The notes under the pieces: model-generated
Seen by the model: the letters and a program-made list of their open reading frames with translations, nothing else
Databases searched by the model: none
What the model was told of the DNA's origin: nothing
NCBI GenBank assembly: GCA_017459895.1
Contig: JAFUCA010000026.1
Location: 1-64,000 of the forward strand
Source: Bacillota bacterium
GTDB taxonomy: Bacteria; Bacillota; Clostridia; Peptostreptococcales; Anaerovoracaceae
Direction: 5' to 3'
Length of the DNA stretch: 64,000 nt
Program-made: the position numbers and the translations under genes
In this document: piece by piece, positions 43,851 to 52,004 of the stretch
Layout: the number at the start of each line of letters is the position of its first letter
Position numbering within the stretch: position 1 is the stretch's first letter

Positions 43851-45251
43851 TCAGGCAGCGGAGCGGTTCTGCCTGCGGCAGACGAGGGCGTAGGCGGTGA
43901 GGACCATGATGCCGGTGAAGGCCCAGGAGATGGGATAGACGATGATGATGCTCTGGAACGACCCGAACCGGGGGAGTACGACGAAGACCCAGGCGATCCG
44001 GAAAAGGCACGAGCCGATGATCGTCAGAACGGTGGGAAGGACGGAATAGCCCATCCCCCGCAGAGCGCCGCTGGTCACTTCATAGGAATTGGCCACGAAG
44101 TTGAAAAGACAGACGGTGATGATCCGGGTCGCGCCAAACGCGATGACCTCCGGATCCGTTGCAAACAGGCCGATCAGCGGATAGCGCAGCAGCATGAAGC
44201 TGATATCCACGGCCGCCGAGGAACAGACGCCGAACAGAATGCACCAGCGGTATACCTCCCGGCAGCGCTTCAGATCCCCCGCACCGTAGTTCTGCGAGGT
44301 GAATGTGACCGCCGCCTGGGTAAAGGAATTGATGACGAAGTAGGCGATGAACTCAAAGGTCTGGGCCGCCGCCGATCCCGCCACCGCGGACGAGCCGAAG
44401 CTGTTGATCGCCGACTGAAGGATGATATTCGAAAACGAGAAGACCATGCCCTGCAGACCGGCCGGAATGCCGATGCGCATGATTTCCAGAAGTGGTTTTT
44501 TGCGAAGATACAGGTGGCGCAGCCGGACCTGGAACCGCTCCTCCTCCCTTGCCAGAAGGATCAGGATCACCGCCGCGCTGATGCCGCTGGAAATGTCCGT
44601 GGCGATGGCGACTCCCGCCTCGTTCCAGTGAAAAACGATGACAAACAGCAGATTCAGCCCCACGTTGATGACGCCGGATGCCAGCAGGCAGTACATCGGC
44701 CGCTTGCTGTCGCCTTTGCTGCGCAGGATCGCCGAACCGAAATTATAGATCATGAGAAACGGCATGCCGAGCATGTAGAGCCGCAGATACAGGATCGCTT
44801 TCTCGAGAATATCCTCCGGCGTGCCCATGATCCCGAGGAGCGGCCTGGCCACCAGATTGCCGATGAGGACGAGCAGCAGCCCGCTGAGGATGGCCGTCGT
44901 CATAGAGGTGGCCACCGCATCGTGTATCCGGGTGTCCCTGCCCTGTCCGATCAGCCTTGCGACCGCCACGTTCGTTCCCATCGCCATGCCGGTGAACAGT
45001 CCGACGATCAGCGCGATGACCGACGCGTTGGCTCCCACCGCTGCCATGGCCTGGCTTGAGGCGAACCGCCCCACCACCGCCGTGTCCGTCGCGTTGAACA
45101 GCTGCTGCATGACGCTGGTCGCCATGAACGGCAATGCGAACAGGATGATTTTGCTCCATAGCGTTCCGTGAAGCATATCGATCTCGTTTTTTGACTGTCG
45201 GCTCTGGTTGCCGCTTCCTTCGTTGTTGCTCTGAATCTTCTTGCCTCGCAT
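43851..45251 (-). CDS. MATE family efflux transporter
   Basis: 466 residues, about twelve transmembrane segments in two MatE repeats. N-terminal half: TLWSKIILFALPFMATSVMQQLFNATDTAVVGRF (starting about 30), the family opening with the Gln-Leu-Phe motif. Second half: NAIIL-like SFSNIILQSAINSFGSSAVAGSAAAQTFE. Exports drugs or metabolites with Na+ or H+. Position between two metal-resistance loci does not fix a substrate. The start at 45251 gives a charged 25-residue tail; a start at the internal Met 26 is possible. Confidence 0.92.
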   Translation of the reverse strand: MRGKKIQSNNEGSGNQSRQSKNEIDMLHGTLWSKIILFALPFMATSVMQQLFNATDTAVVGRFASSQAMAAVGANASVIALIVGLFTGMAMGTNVAVARLIGQGRDTRIHDAVATSMTTAILSGLLLVLIGNLVARPLLGIMGTPEDILEKAILYLRLYMLGMPFLMIYNFGSAILRSKGDSKRPMYCLLASGVINVGLNLLFVIVFHWNEAGVAIATDISSGISAAVILILLAREEERFQVRLRHLYLRKKPLLEIMRIGIPAGLQGMVFSFSNIILQSAINSFGSSAVAGSAAAQTFEFIAYFVINSFTQAAVTFTSQNYGAGDLKRCREVYRWCILFGVCSSAAVDISFMLLRYPLIGLFATDPEVIAFGATRIITVCLFNFVANSYEVTSGALRGMGYSVLPTVLTIIGSCLFRIAWVFVVLPRFGSFQSIIIVYPISWAFTGIMVLTAYALVCRRQNRSAA

Positions 45252-45326
45252 GGTCTCAGTATATCATATTCTGCTGTTTATTTCTTCTGTTCGGACGAAC
45301 GCAGTTTCGGCCGCGGCGCTGCTCGT

Positions 45327-45424
45327 GGCTCGCTGCCGGTCGCTCGCCGCCGGTTACTCACTATCGGTTGCTCGCCGCCGGTTACTCACTATCGGTTGCT
45401 CGCCGCCGGTTACTCACTATCGGC
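45327..45424. repeat. three-copy 28-bp tandem repeat
   Basis: The element TTACTCACTATCGGTTGCTC... recurs with starts at 45354, 45382 and 45410, a period of 28, preceded by degraded copies back to about 45327. It lies upstream of the MATE gene and abuts array E. Not open as a plausible gene. Confidence 0.8.
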
Positions 45425-45426
45425 AT

Positions 45427-45600
45427 CTCTGCCAGAAATACGGTTCACAGGCTGTTCTGGCAGAGTTCTATCGTTCTTATGGGTGAAATTCTTCTCAAAC
45501 TCTGCCAAACAACTGGTCTTCTGATAATCTGGCAGAGTTTTCATGGGCTCATTGAAAAAAACTCTGCCAGATTCAGCACATTTTCTTATATCTGGCAGAG
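45427..45600. repeat. repeat array E: three inverted-repeat units with CTCTGCCAG/CTGGCAGAG arms
   Basis: Units at 45427-45465 (39 bp), 45500-45537 (38 bp, left arm CTCTGCCAA) and 45562-45600 (39 bp). Starts are 73 and 62 bases apart. Arms extend to AACTCTGCCA / TGGCAGAGTT in unit 2. It fills the gap between the Zn/Cd ATPase and the MATE gene. Unit size and spacing match arrays A-C, but the arm sequence is different. Confidence 0.85.
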
Positions 45601-45687
45601 TTCTATGTTGATGTTGCAGCTGGATCATGGATTCTGTACGACATGGCACATGGGTCAAGCAGCAACCTCTCTCTCAGTCACTGCAGT

Positions 45688-47931
45688 CTACAGCTTCCTG
45701 ACGAACAGAGTCCGCATGGCATTCAGGACGGCCAGCACCATGACACCGACGTCCGCGAAGATGGCAGCCCACATACCGACGATGCCCAGCGCGCAGAGAA
45801 TCAGACACAGCACTTTGATGCCGATGGCGAACCAGATGTTTTCCTGAACGATCCGCATACATTTGCGTGAGATGCGGATCGCCTTGGAGATCTTCAGCGG
45901 ATCATCGTCCATCAGCACCACGTCAGCCGCTTCGATTGCGGCGTCGGACCCCAGCGCGCCCATGGCGATGCCGATGTCCGCCCGGGAGAGCACCGGCGCA
46001 TCGTTGATCCCGTCGCCGACAAAGGCAAGACGGCCCCGGCGGGGATCATCCTTCGCTGCGCCCAGATCCTGAAGCAGGGCCTCCACAGCTGTGACTTTAT
46101 CCGCCGGCAGCAGGTCGCTGCGGATCTCCGTAATTCCCAGTTTCTTTCCGACCATTTCCGCTGCTGCCCTGTTGTCTCCGGTGAGCATGACCGTGCGATT
46201 GACGCCGGCCGCCTGCATTCTGGAAATCGCCGCAGCCGCATTGTCTTTGATGACGTCGGCGATCACGATCCTGCCGGCGTACCTGCCATCCACCGCGACG
46301 AAGACCACGGTTCCTTCATCGAAGGCGGCATCGGCCATCGGCTCTCCTGCCGGCTCCAAAGCCACCTCACCTGCCGGCTCCGAAGCCACCTCACCTGCCG
46401 GCTCCGAAGCCGCTCCATCCCTGCCTGCCGCAGCGCCGGCCAGCTGCATCATCTTCCGGTTGCCGACGCAGACCAGCCGACCGTCCACCCGGGCGCGGAT
46501 CCCGTGCCCGGCGATCTCCTCGACGTCTTCCACCTGGGGTCCATCGAACGTAGCAGCCGAAACCTGCTGGCCTGCGAACGGCAGGGCCTCATCCGCCTGC
46601 TCACTGGCCCTGCGCAGGGCCTGGGCGATCGGATGAGAGGAATGGCGCTCCGCGGCCGCCGCCAGATGCAGCAGCTGCGCCCTCGCCGCCATTTCGTCGG
46701 CGGAAATCTCAAATCCGGTGCTTCCGGCAGGGGCAATCTCACCCCGGGTGCTTCCGGCAGAGGCAATCTCACCCCCTGCAGAGGCATTCTCAAACCCGGC
46801 TCCCCCGGCGGAAGCCGCAGGTTCGATCCCCGCGGGCACGACCCGGACCACTTCGAACACACCCCTGGTCAGGGTGCCGGTCTTATCCATGACCACCGTC
46901 CGAACCTTCGACAACGCCTCCAGGTAATTGGACCCCTTGACCAGGATGCCCTCCCGGCTGGCGCCGCCGATCCCGGCGAAGAAGCTGAGTGGGATGCTGA
47001 TGACCAGCGCGCAGGGGCAGCTGACGACCAGGAACGTCAGCGCACGGTAGATCCAGACGCTCCAGATGGCGGCTGCTCCCGATCCGGCGCTGCCGGCTGC
47101 ACCAGCACCGGCGCCAGCTCCGACGCCAACCCCGGTCATCCCCAGCCCCGTCAGGATCTGCACCAGCGGCGGCAGGATCGCCAGGGCCACCGCGCAGAGA
47201 ACGACCACCGGCGTATAGACCCGGGCAAAGCGCGAAATGAAATTCTCCGAGCGGGACTTGCGGGAGCTGGCATTCTCCACCATGTCCAGGATCTTCGAGG
47301 CCGTGGACTCATCGAACTCCCGGCTCGTGCGGATCCGCAGCACCCCGTTCGTGTTGATGCATCCGCTGATGACCTCGTCACCCTCGTGCACGCTGCGGGG
47401 CACGCTTTCCCCGGTCAGCGCGCTGGTATCCAGGCTGGCGCTGCCCTCCTCCACGGTGCCGTCGATGGGGATCTTCTCCCCCGGCTGCACCAGGATCAGC
47501 GTACCGACCTCCACCTCATCCGGATCCACCTGCTGGATCCCCTCCGGACCTTCGATGTTCGCGTAGTCCGGGCGGATGTCCATCAGCTCGCCAATGTTGC
47601 GGCGGCTGCGTCCCACAGCGTAGCTCTGAAACAGCTCGCCTACCTGATAGAACAGCATGACGGCGACTGCCTCCGTGAAATCCCCGGTCCGGTAGACGGC
47701 CAGCGCCAGCGCTCCGATGGTCGCGATGGCCATCAGCAGATTTTCATCCAAAGGCTGGCGGTTCACGATGCCCTTGCCAGCCTTTCGGAGAATATCGTAG
47801 CCCACCACCAGATACGGCACCAGGTACAGCACCAGCATGACCGGCCGGTCCAGCTCGATGAAATGCAGCGCGATCAGAAGCACCGCCGCGATGATGATCC
47901 TTATGAGATTGTTCTTTTGCTTCTTATTCAT
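45688..47931 (-). CDS. heavy-metal P1B ATPase (Zn/Cd/Pb type)
   Basis: 747 residues without an N-terminal HMA domain; the separate 72-aa HMA protein just upstream probably fills that role. CPC motif VVSCPCALVISIPLSFFAG (about 290), DKTGTLTRGVF (about 340) and FVGDGINDAPVLSRADIG (about 655) are intact, and the CPCALVIS form points to Zn2+/Cd2+ export (ZntA/CadA group). Two Ala/Gly-rich stretches, about residues 375-410 and 500-535, hold in-frame 24-base repeats in the nucleotide-binding region. Divergent ArsR gene and the operator at 48546-48567 suggest metal induction. Confidence 0.93.
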   Translation of the reverse strand: MNKKQKNNLIRIIIAAVLLIALHFIELDRPVMLVLYLVPYLVVGYDILRKAGKGIVNRQPLDENLLMAIATIGALALAVYRTGDFTEAVAVMLFYQVGELFQSYAVGRSRRNIGELMDIRPDYANIEGPEGIQQVDPDEVEVGTLILVQPGEKIPIDGTVEEGSASLDTSALTGESVPRSVHEGDEVISGCINTNGVLRIRTSREFDESTASKILDMVENASSRKSRSENFISRFARVYTPVVVLCAVALAILPPLVQILTGLGMTGVGVGAGAGAGAAGSAGSGAAAIWSVWIYRALTFLVVSCPCALVISIPLSFFAGIGGASREGILVKGSNYLEALSKVRTVVMDKTGTLTRGVFEVVRVVPAGIEPAASAGGAGFENASAGGEIASAGSTRGEIAPAGSTGFEISADEMAARAQLLHLAAAAERHSSHPIAQALRRASEQADEALPFAGQQVSAATFDGPQVEDVEEIAGHGIRARVDGRLVCVGNRKMMQLAGAAAGRDGAASEPAGEVASEPAGEVALEPAGEPMADAAFDEGTVVFVAVDGRYAGRIVIADVIKDNAAAAISRMQAAGVNRTVMLTGDNRAAAEMVGKKLGITEIRSDLLPADKVTAVEALLQDLGAAKDDPRRGRLAFVGDGINDAPVLSRADIGIAMGALGSDAAIEAADVVLMDDDPLKISKAIRISRKCMRIVQENIWFAIGIKVLCLILCALGIVGMWAAIFADVGVMVLAVLNAMRTLFVRKL

Positions 47932-47969
47932 AACAGGCCAGTCTCCGCAGTGTCGCCGTCAGGATCCCC

Positions 47970-48188
47970 CTACAGGAAGATCTCCATATCGTCTTCGATC
48001 TTCTTACAGTTGGTACGGACGCGCTCCATGACTTCGGCTGGTTCCGCGCCCTCTTCGAATTCGACTTTCATCTTGAGTGCCATGAAATTCACGGTGGCGT
48101 CCTTGACGCCTTCCGTCTTCTGAGCGGCAACTTCCATCTTGTTCGCGCAGTTGGCGCAGTCCACATCGATCTTGTAGGTCTTCTTCAT
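47970..48188 (-). CDS. stand-alone HMA metal-binding protein
   Basis: 72 residues, one ferredoxin-like HMA domain with metal site DVDCANCANKME (about 8-19), the DCANCAxK form found in Zn/Cd ATPases. Probably a metallochaperone or detached N-terminal domain for the P1B ATPase that starts 38 bases downstream. It is the first gene of the pair and lies next to array C. Confidence 0.93.
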   Translation of the reverse strand: MKKTYKIDVDCANCANKMEVAAQKTEGVKDATVNFMALKMKVEFEEGAEPAEVMERVRTNCKKIEDDMEIFL

Positions 48189-48237
48189 TTCAGATTCTCC
48201 TTTTCGGTTCTGGTAGTGTCAAATTCTCTATTTAGAA

Positions 48238-48505
48238 TTGTCACGAAACAAACAATATTTGTCCATTGTATGACAATTCTTCGCTCTTATTGTCACGAAT
48301 CCTGTCATTATTGATATCGCCGTGACAATTTGCTCTATAAAAGCCGGTTCGTACGGATGAATTTGTCACACAGAAGCTTTCTTCTACCCTTCCCGTGACA
48401 ATTGCTTATCTGAATTGTCACGAAGCTTCACTTTTTTGATTCTCCCGTGACAATCCATTTCACATTTTGTCACCCAACAGGTTATTTTCTCCCTTCCCGT
48501 GACAA
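48238..48505. repeat. repeat array C: five 39-bp TTGTCAC/GTGACAA inverted-repeat units
   Basis: Lies between the HMA gene (minus) and the arsR operator. Units: 48238-48276 (right arm ATGACAA), 48290-48328, 48363-48401, 48415-48453 and 48467-48505, each 39 bp; start distances 52, 73, 52, 52. The last unit's interior is close to the last units of arrays A and B, so the arrays are diverged copies with the same polarity. Confidence 0.9.
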
Positions 48506-48545
48506 TTCCGGTTTTCCTAAGTCACCTGACACAACCTTAGTTCTT

Positions 48546-48567
48546 CAATTAAACGATTGCTTAATTG
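48546..48567. promoter_or_regulatory. ArsR/SmtB-type operator
   Basis: Perfect dyad CAATTAA-8-TTAATTG, AT-rich and of the size bound by ArsR/SmtB repressors, about 90 bases before the arsR start and upstream of the divergent HMA-ATPase pair. A good candidate for metal-dependent control of both directions. Confidence 0.7.
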
Positions 48568-48658
48568 TTTTTCTGTATCATAGCACACATTCCCGCAGCC
48601 GTCAACCTTGAAAACCTCCAGCCTTTGCATTAAAATACAGATTGTGAGGTACGAACGA

Positions 48659-49033
48659 ATGGATCAACACAAAACACTTCCCCATTCCCATGACAGCGGC
48701 TCCGAACACATCATGGAGCGCAGCCCGGATCCGGCGGACTTTCAGACCGTCGCGGGACTGATGAAACAGCTGGGGGATCCCAGCCGGCTGCGGATCTTCT
48801 GGATCCTGTGCCATGTGGAGGAATGCGTCACAGACATCGCTGCCATGACGGACATGTCCAGCCCCGCCGTTTCCCACCATCTGCGGATTTTGAAGACGAA
48901 CGAACTGATCGTCTCCCGCAGGGACGGCAAGGAGATGTACTACAAGGCAGCCGAGACCGATATCGCCCAAAAGCTGCACCATGCAGTGGAGGAGATCATG
49001 GAGATCTCCTGTCCGAAAGGGGATCACAGATGA
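48659..49033 (+). CDS. ArsR/SmtB-family metal-responsive repressor
   Basis: 124 residues from the ATG at 48659, with GAGGT eight bases upstream. His-rich N-terminus (MDQHKTLPHSHDSGSEH), winged HTH with MKQLGDPSRLRIFWIL (about 38-53) and DMSSPAVSHHLRILKTNEL (recognition helix, about 67-86), then ETDIAQKLHHAVEEIME, where the His/Glu residues fit an alpha-5 metal site. It should release DNA when Zn/Cd binds. Divergent from the HMA-ATPase pair. Confidence 0.9.
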   Translation: MDQHKTLPHSHDSGSEHIMERSPDPADFQTVAGLMKQLGDPSRLRIFWILCHVEECVTDIAAMTDMSSPAVSHHLRILKTNELIVSRRDGKEMYYKAAETDIAQKLHHAVEEIMEISCPKGDHR

Positions 49034-49431
49034 CCGATCTGGAAAGAGCAAGAGATTTTTTCAAGAACGACAAATACGCGACGGAGGTGACGGGCATCGA
49101 GATCACCGCCGTCGGTCCGAAGTACGCGAAGGTCGAGCTGGACCTGAACGAAGGGCACTACAACGCCATCGGCGCGGTGATGGGCGGCGTCTATTTCACC
49201 ATGTCGGACTTCGCCTTTGCCATCGCCTCGAACTTTGACGCGGACCCCTGCGTCACCCTCGGCAGCCACATCATTTACCTGTCACCGGCCAAAGGCCGGC
49301 ATCTGATCGCCGAGACCTGCCGCATCAAGGACGGCCGCAAAACCTGCTGCTACCGGGTGGACATCCGGGACGAACTGGGCACTGAGGTGGCGACCGTCAC
49401 CGTGGAAGGATACAAAGTACAGAAATCCTAA
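49030..49431 (+). CDS. PaaI-type hotdog thioesterase
   Basis: 133 residues from the ATG at 49030, which overlaps the arsR stop (ATGA). Hotdog fold with the PaaI signature HYNAIGAVMGGVYFTMSDFAFAIASN (about 42-67), where Asn/Gly/Asp positions of the active site are kept. Such enzymes hydrolyse acyl-CoA thioesters. Coupling to a metal repressor is not explained by known biology and may be simple read-through. Confidence 0.88.
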   Translation: MTDLERARDFFKNDKYATEVTGIEITAVGPKYAKVELDLNEGHYNAIGAVMGGVYFTMSDFAFAIASNFDADPCVTLGSHIIYLSPAKGRHLIAETCRIKDGRKTCCYRVDIRDELGTEVATVTVEGYKVQKS

Positions 49432-49442
49432 GGAGGAATACT

Positions 49443-51905
49443 ATGGATAAAAACAGACCTGCAGGACGTAAGGTAACCCACTCCGGCGGCGGAAGCGGTG
49501 TCGGCAAGACCGGCGGGGGACTCGGCGGAAGCAGCGCCGGAAGCGGCGGATTTTTCGGCGGCGGAAGCGGCGGTTCCGGTCATTCCGGGGGCTCCCACAG
49601 CAGCTCCCACGGCGGCCACAATTCCGGCTCCCACAGCGGCGGATCCTTCGGAAGCTCCGGCGGCAGCAGCTCCGGCTCCTCCGGCGGCGGACTTCGCGCA
49701 GTGACCCGCAGCAAAGGCGGGCTCATGGGCATCATCGTTGTCATTTTGGGTCTGGTCTTCGGCGGCGGAGGCCTTGCGATGAACGGCATGGACGGGGGCA
49801 CCGACTATCAGGAAGCCGTCCAGTACGGCAGCGGCACCTACAACGGATGGTATAACGACAGCTCCTCTTCCGGCGGCTCCGGCGTGCTCAACACGAAGGT
49901 CTCCCCGGACGCCCGGGCGAAATACACTGCCATCAGGGGCGACGGCACCGATACGAACACCATCCTGGTCTACATGTGCGGTACCGACCTGGAATCCAAG
50001 TCGGCCATGGCCACCAGCGATCTGAACGAAATGATCAGCGCCACCGTCGGCAAGAACATCAATCTGATCGTTTACACCGGCGGCTGCAGAAGCTGGAGAA
50101 ACAGCACCATCAGCAGCAGCAAGAATCAGGTCTGGCAGATCAGCAACGGCGGCATCAAATGCCTGATCGATAACGCCGGCAGCGACTCCATGACAAAGGC
50201 CTCCACCCTTTCCGGGTTCATCAAATGGGGAGCGAAGAACTTCCCGGCAAGCCGCACGTCCCTGATCTTCTGGGATCACGGCGGCGGCTCCATCAGCGGC
50301 TACGGATACGACGAGAAATACCCCCGCAGCGGCTCCATGACGCTGGCGAATATCAACACAGCCCTCAAGGACGCGGGGATCAAATACGACTTTATCGGCT
50401 TTGACGCCTGCCTGATGGCGACCACGGAGACCGCCCTCATGCTGGGCAATTACGCCGATTACATGATCGGAAGCGAAGAAACGGAGCCGGGCATCGGCTG
50501 GTATTACACCAACTGGCTGACCAGCCTTTCCGAGAACCCGTCCCTGGAGACCCTGCAGATCGGCAAGATGATCGCGGACGACTTCACGAAGCAGTGCGCG
50601 AAGAAATGCCCCGGACAGTCCACGACCCTGTCCGTCACCGACCTGGCGGAACTGTCCCAGACGCTGCCGGAGAAGCTGAGCGCTTTCGCGGAGGACGCCG
50701 CAGGCAAGATCAGCGGCGGCGATTACAAGCAGGTTGCGAGCGCCCGCAGCAGCAGCAAGGAATTCGCCCGCAGCACCGGCATCGATCAGATCGACCTGAT
50801 CCACTTCGCCAGCCTGATGGACACCAGCGCCGGCAAGAATCTGGCGAAGACGCTGACCGAGGCGGTCAAGTACAATGTCACCTCCAGCAATACTGCCAAC
50901 GCTTACGGGCTTTCGATCTACTTCCCATATAAGAAGCTGAGCCAGGTGGACAGCATGACCCACACCTACGAAGCCATCGGAATGGACGATGACTACACCT
51001 CCTGCATCCGCCAGTTCGCTCAGATGCAGACGGCAGGTCAGGCGGTTTCCGGCGGAACGGCCAATCCGTTTGAAGCACTGATGGGAAGCGGCTCCGGATC
51101 CTCGGATCTGACGAGCCAGGCCATGCAGCAGCTGATCGGCACGCTGTTCTCCAGCGGCTTCAGCGGCAGATCCATCGGCATCGACGGACTGGACAGCTCC
51201 AATATGGATTATATGACGGAAGGCGGGCTGGACGCGGATACCATCGCGGGTTACGTGACGGCCAACACCATCACCTCAGAGGATCTGGTCTGGCAGCAGA
51301 ACGCTGCCGGATCGCAGGCTCTGATCCTGACGGAAGATCAGTGGGATCTGATCCAGAGCGCTGACATGAACATGCTCTACGATGACGGGGAAGGCTACAT
51401 CGAGCTGGGTCTGGACAATATATTTGAGTTCGATGACGACGGCAACCTGCTCCCGGCTCTGGACCGCTCCTGGATCTCCATCAACGGGCAGCCGGTGGCC
51501 TACTATCATACCGAAACACTGGAAAGTGACGCCGGCGCCACATCCAGCGGCTACGTGCCCATCACCCTCAACGGGCAGGAAGCGCACCTGATCCTCTCCA
51601 TCGATCCGGAAGGGATCGGCTCCGTCGCCGGCGTGTGCTACGATTACGACGAGGATGTCACCCAGACCATCGCCAAGAATCTGACCAGCCTGAACGAGGG
51701 TGATCAGGTGAAGTTCCTCTGCGACTACTACACCTACGACGGCAAGTATCAGGACAAGTACAAGTTAGGCAAAACCTGGACCGTCGATGATCCGGACAGC
51801 GCGAAGATCACCAACACCGATGTCGGAAACGGCGATGTGATGATTCTTTACAAGCTGACCGACATCTACGGACAGGAGCACTGGACACCGGCCATCCGGC
51901 AGTAA
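49443..51905 (+). CDS. clostripain-family (C11) cysteine protease, membrane-associated
   Basis: 820 residues. Residues 1-85 are almost pure Gly, Ser and His, followed by one transmembrane helix (about 95-112). The protease domain starts with TNTILVYMCGTDLESKSAMA (about 177) and has catalytic His in LIFWDHGGGSISGYGYDE (about 278) and Cys in IGFDACLMATTETALML (about 320). A C-terminal part of about 330 residues without a known domain follows. C11 enzymes cut after Arg or Lys and mature by self-cleavage. The Gly/Ser/His N-terminus on the probable cytosolic side is unusual. Confidence 0.88.
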   Translation: MDKNRPAGRKVTHSGGGSGVGKTGGGLGGSSAGSGGFFGGGSGGSGHSGGSHSSSHGGHNSGSHSGGSFGSSGGSSSGSSGGGLRAVTRSKGGLMGIIVVILGLVFGGGGLAMNGMDGGTDYQEAVQYGSGTYNGWYNDSSSSGGSGVLNTKVSPDARAKYTAIRGDGTDTNTILVYMCGTDLESKSAMATSDLNEMISATVGKNINLIVYTGGCRSWRNSTISSSKNQVWQISNGGIKCLIDNAGSDSMTKASTLSGFIKWGAKNFPASRTSLIFWDHGGGSISGYGYDEKYPRSGSMTLANINTALKDAGIKYDFIGFDACLMATTETALMLGNYADYMIGSEETEPGIGWYYTNWLTSLSENPSLETLQIGKMIADDFTKQCAKKCPGQSTTLSVTDLAELSQTLPEKLSAFAEDAAGKISGGDYKQVASARSSSKEFARSTGIDQIDLIHFASLMDTSAGKNLAKTLTEAVKYNVTSSNTANAYGLSIYFPYKKLSQVDSMTHTYEAIGMDDDYTSCIRQFAQMQTAGQAVSGGTANPFEALMGSGSGSSDLTSQAMQQLIGTLFSSGFSGRSIGIDGLDSSNMDYMTEGGLDADTIAGYVTANTITSEDLVWQQNAAGSQALILTEDQWDLIQSADMNMLYDDGEGYIELGLDNIFEFDDDGNLLPALDRSWISINGQPVAYYHTETLESDAGATSSGYVPITLNGQEAHLILSIDPEGIGSVAGVCYDYDEDVTQTIAKNLTSLNEGDQVKFLCDYYTYDGKYQDKYKLGKTWTVDDPDSAKITNTDVGNGDVMILYKLTDIYGQEHWTPAIRQ

Positions 51906-51949
51906 CCGGCAGACCACTGGCCGGCAGACCGTCGGCCTTCTAAGACCAA

Positions 51950-51999
51950 TAAAAAAGCTGGCGCATTCGATCCGCTGCGATCGATGGCCAGCTTTTTAT
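51950..51999. terminator. bidirectional intrinsic terminator
   Basis: AAAAAAGCTGGC and GCCAGCTTTTT enclose a loop with its own CGATCCGC/GCGATCG pairing, between the convergent C11 protease and Na/Pi cotransporter genes. A-tract and T-tract on either side let it serve both strands. Confidence 0.9.
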
Positions 52000-52004
52000 T
52001 ATGT

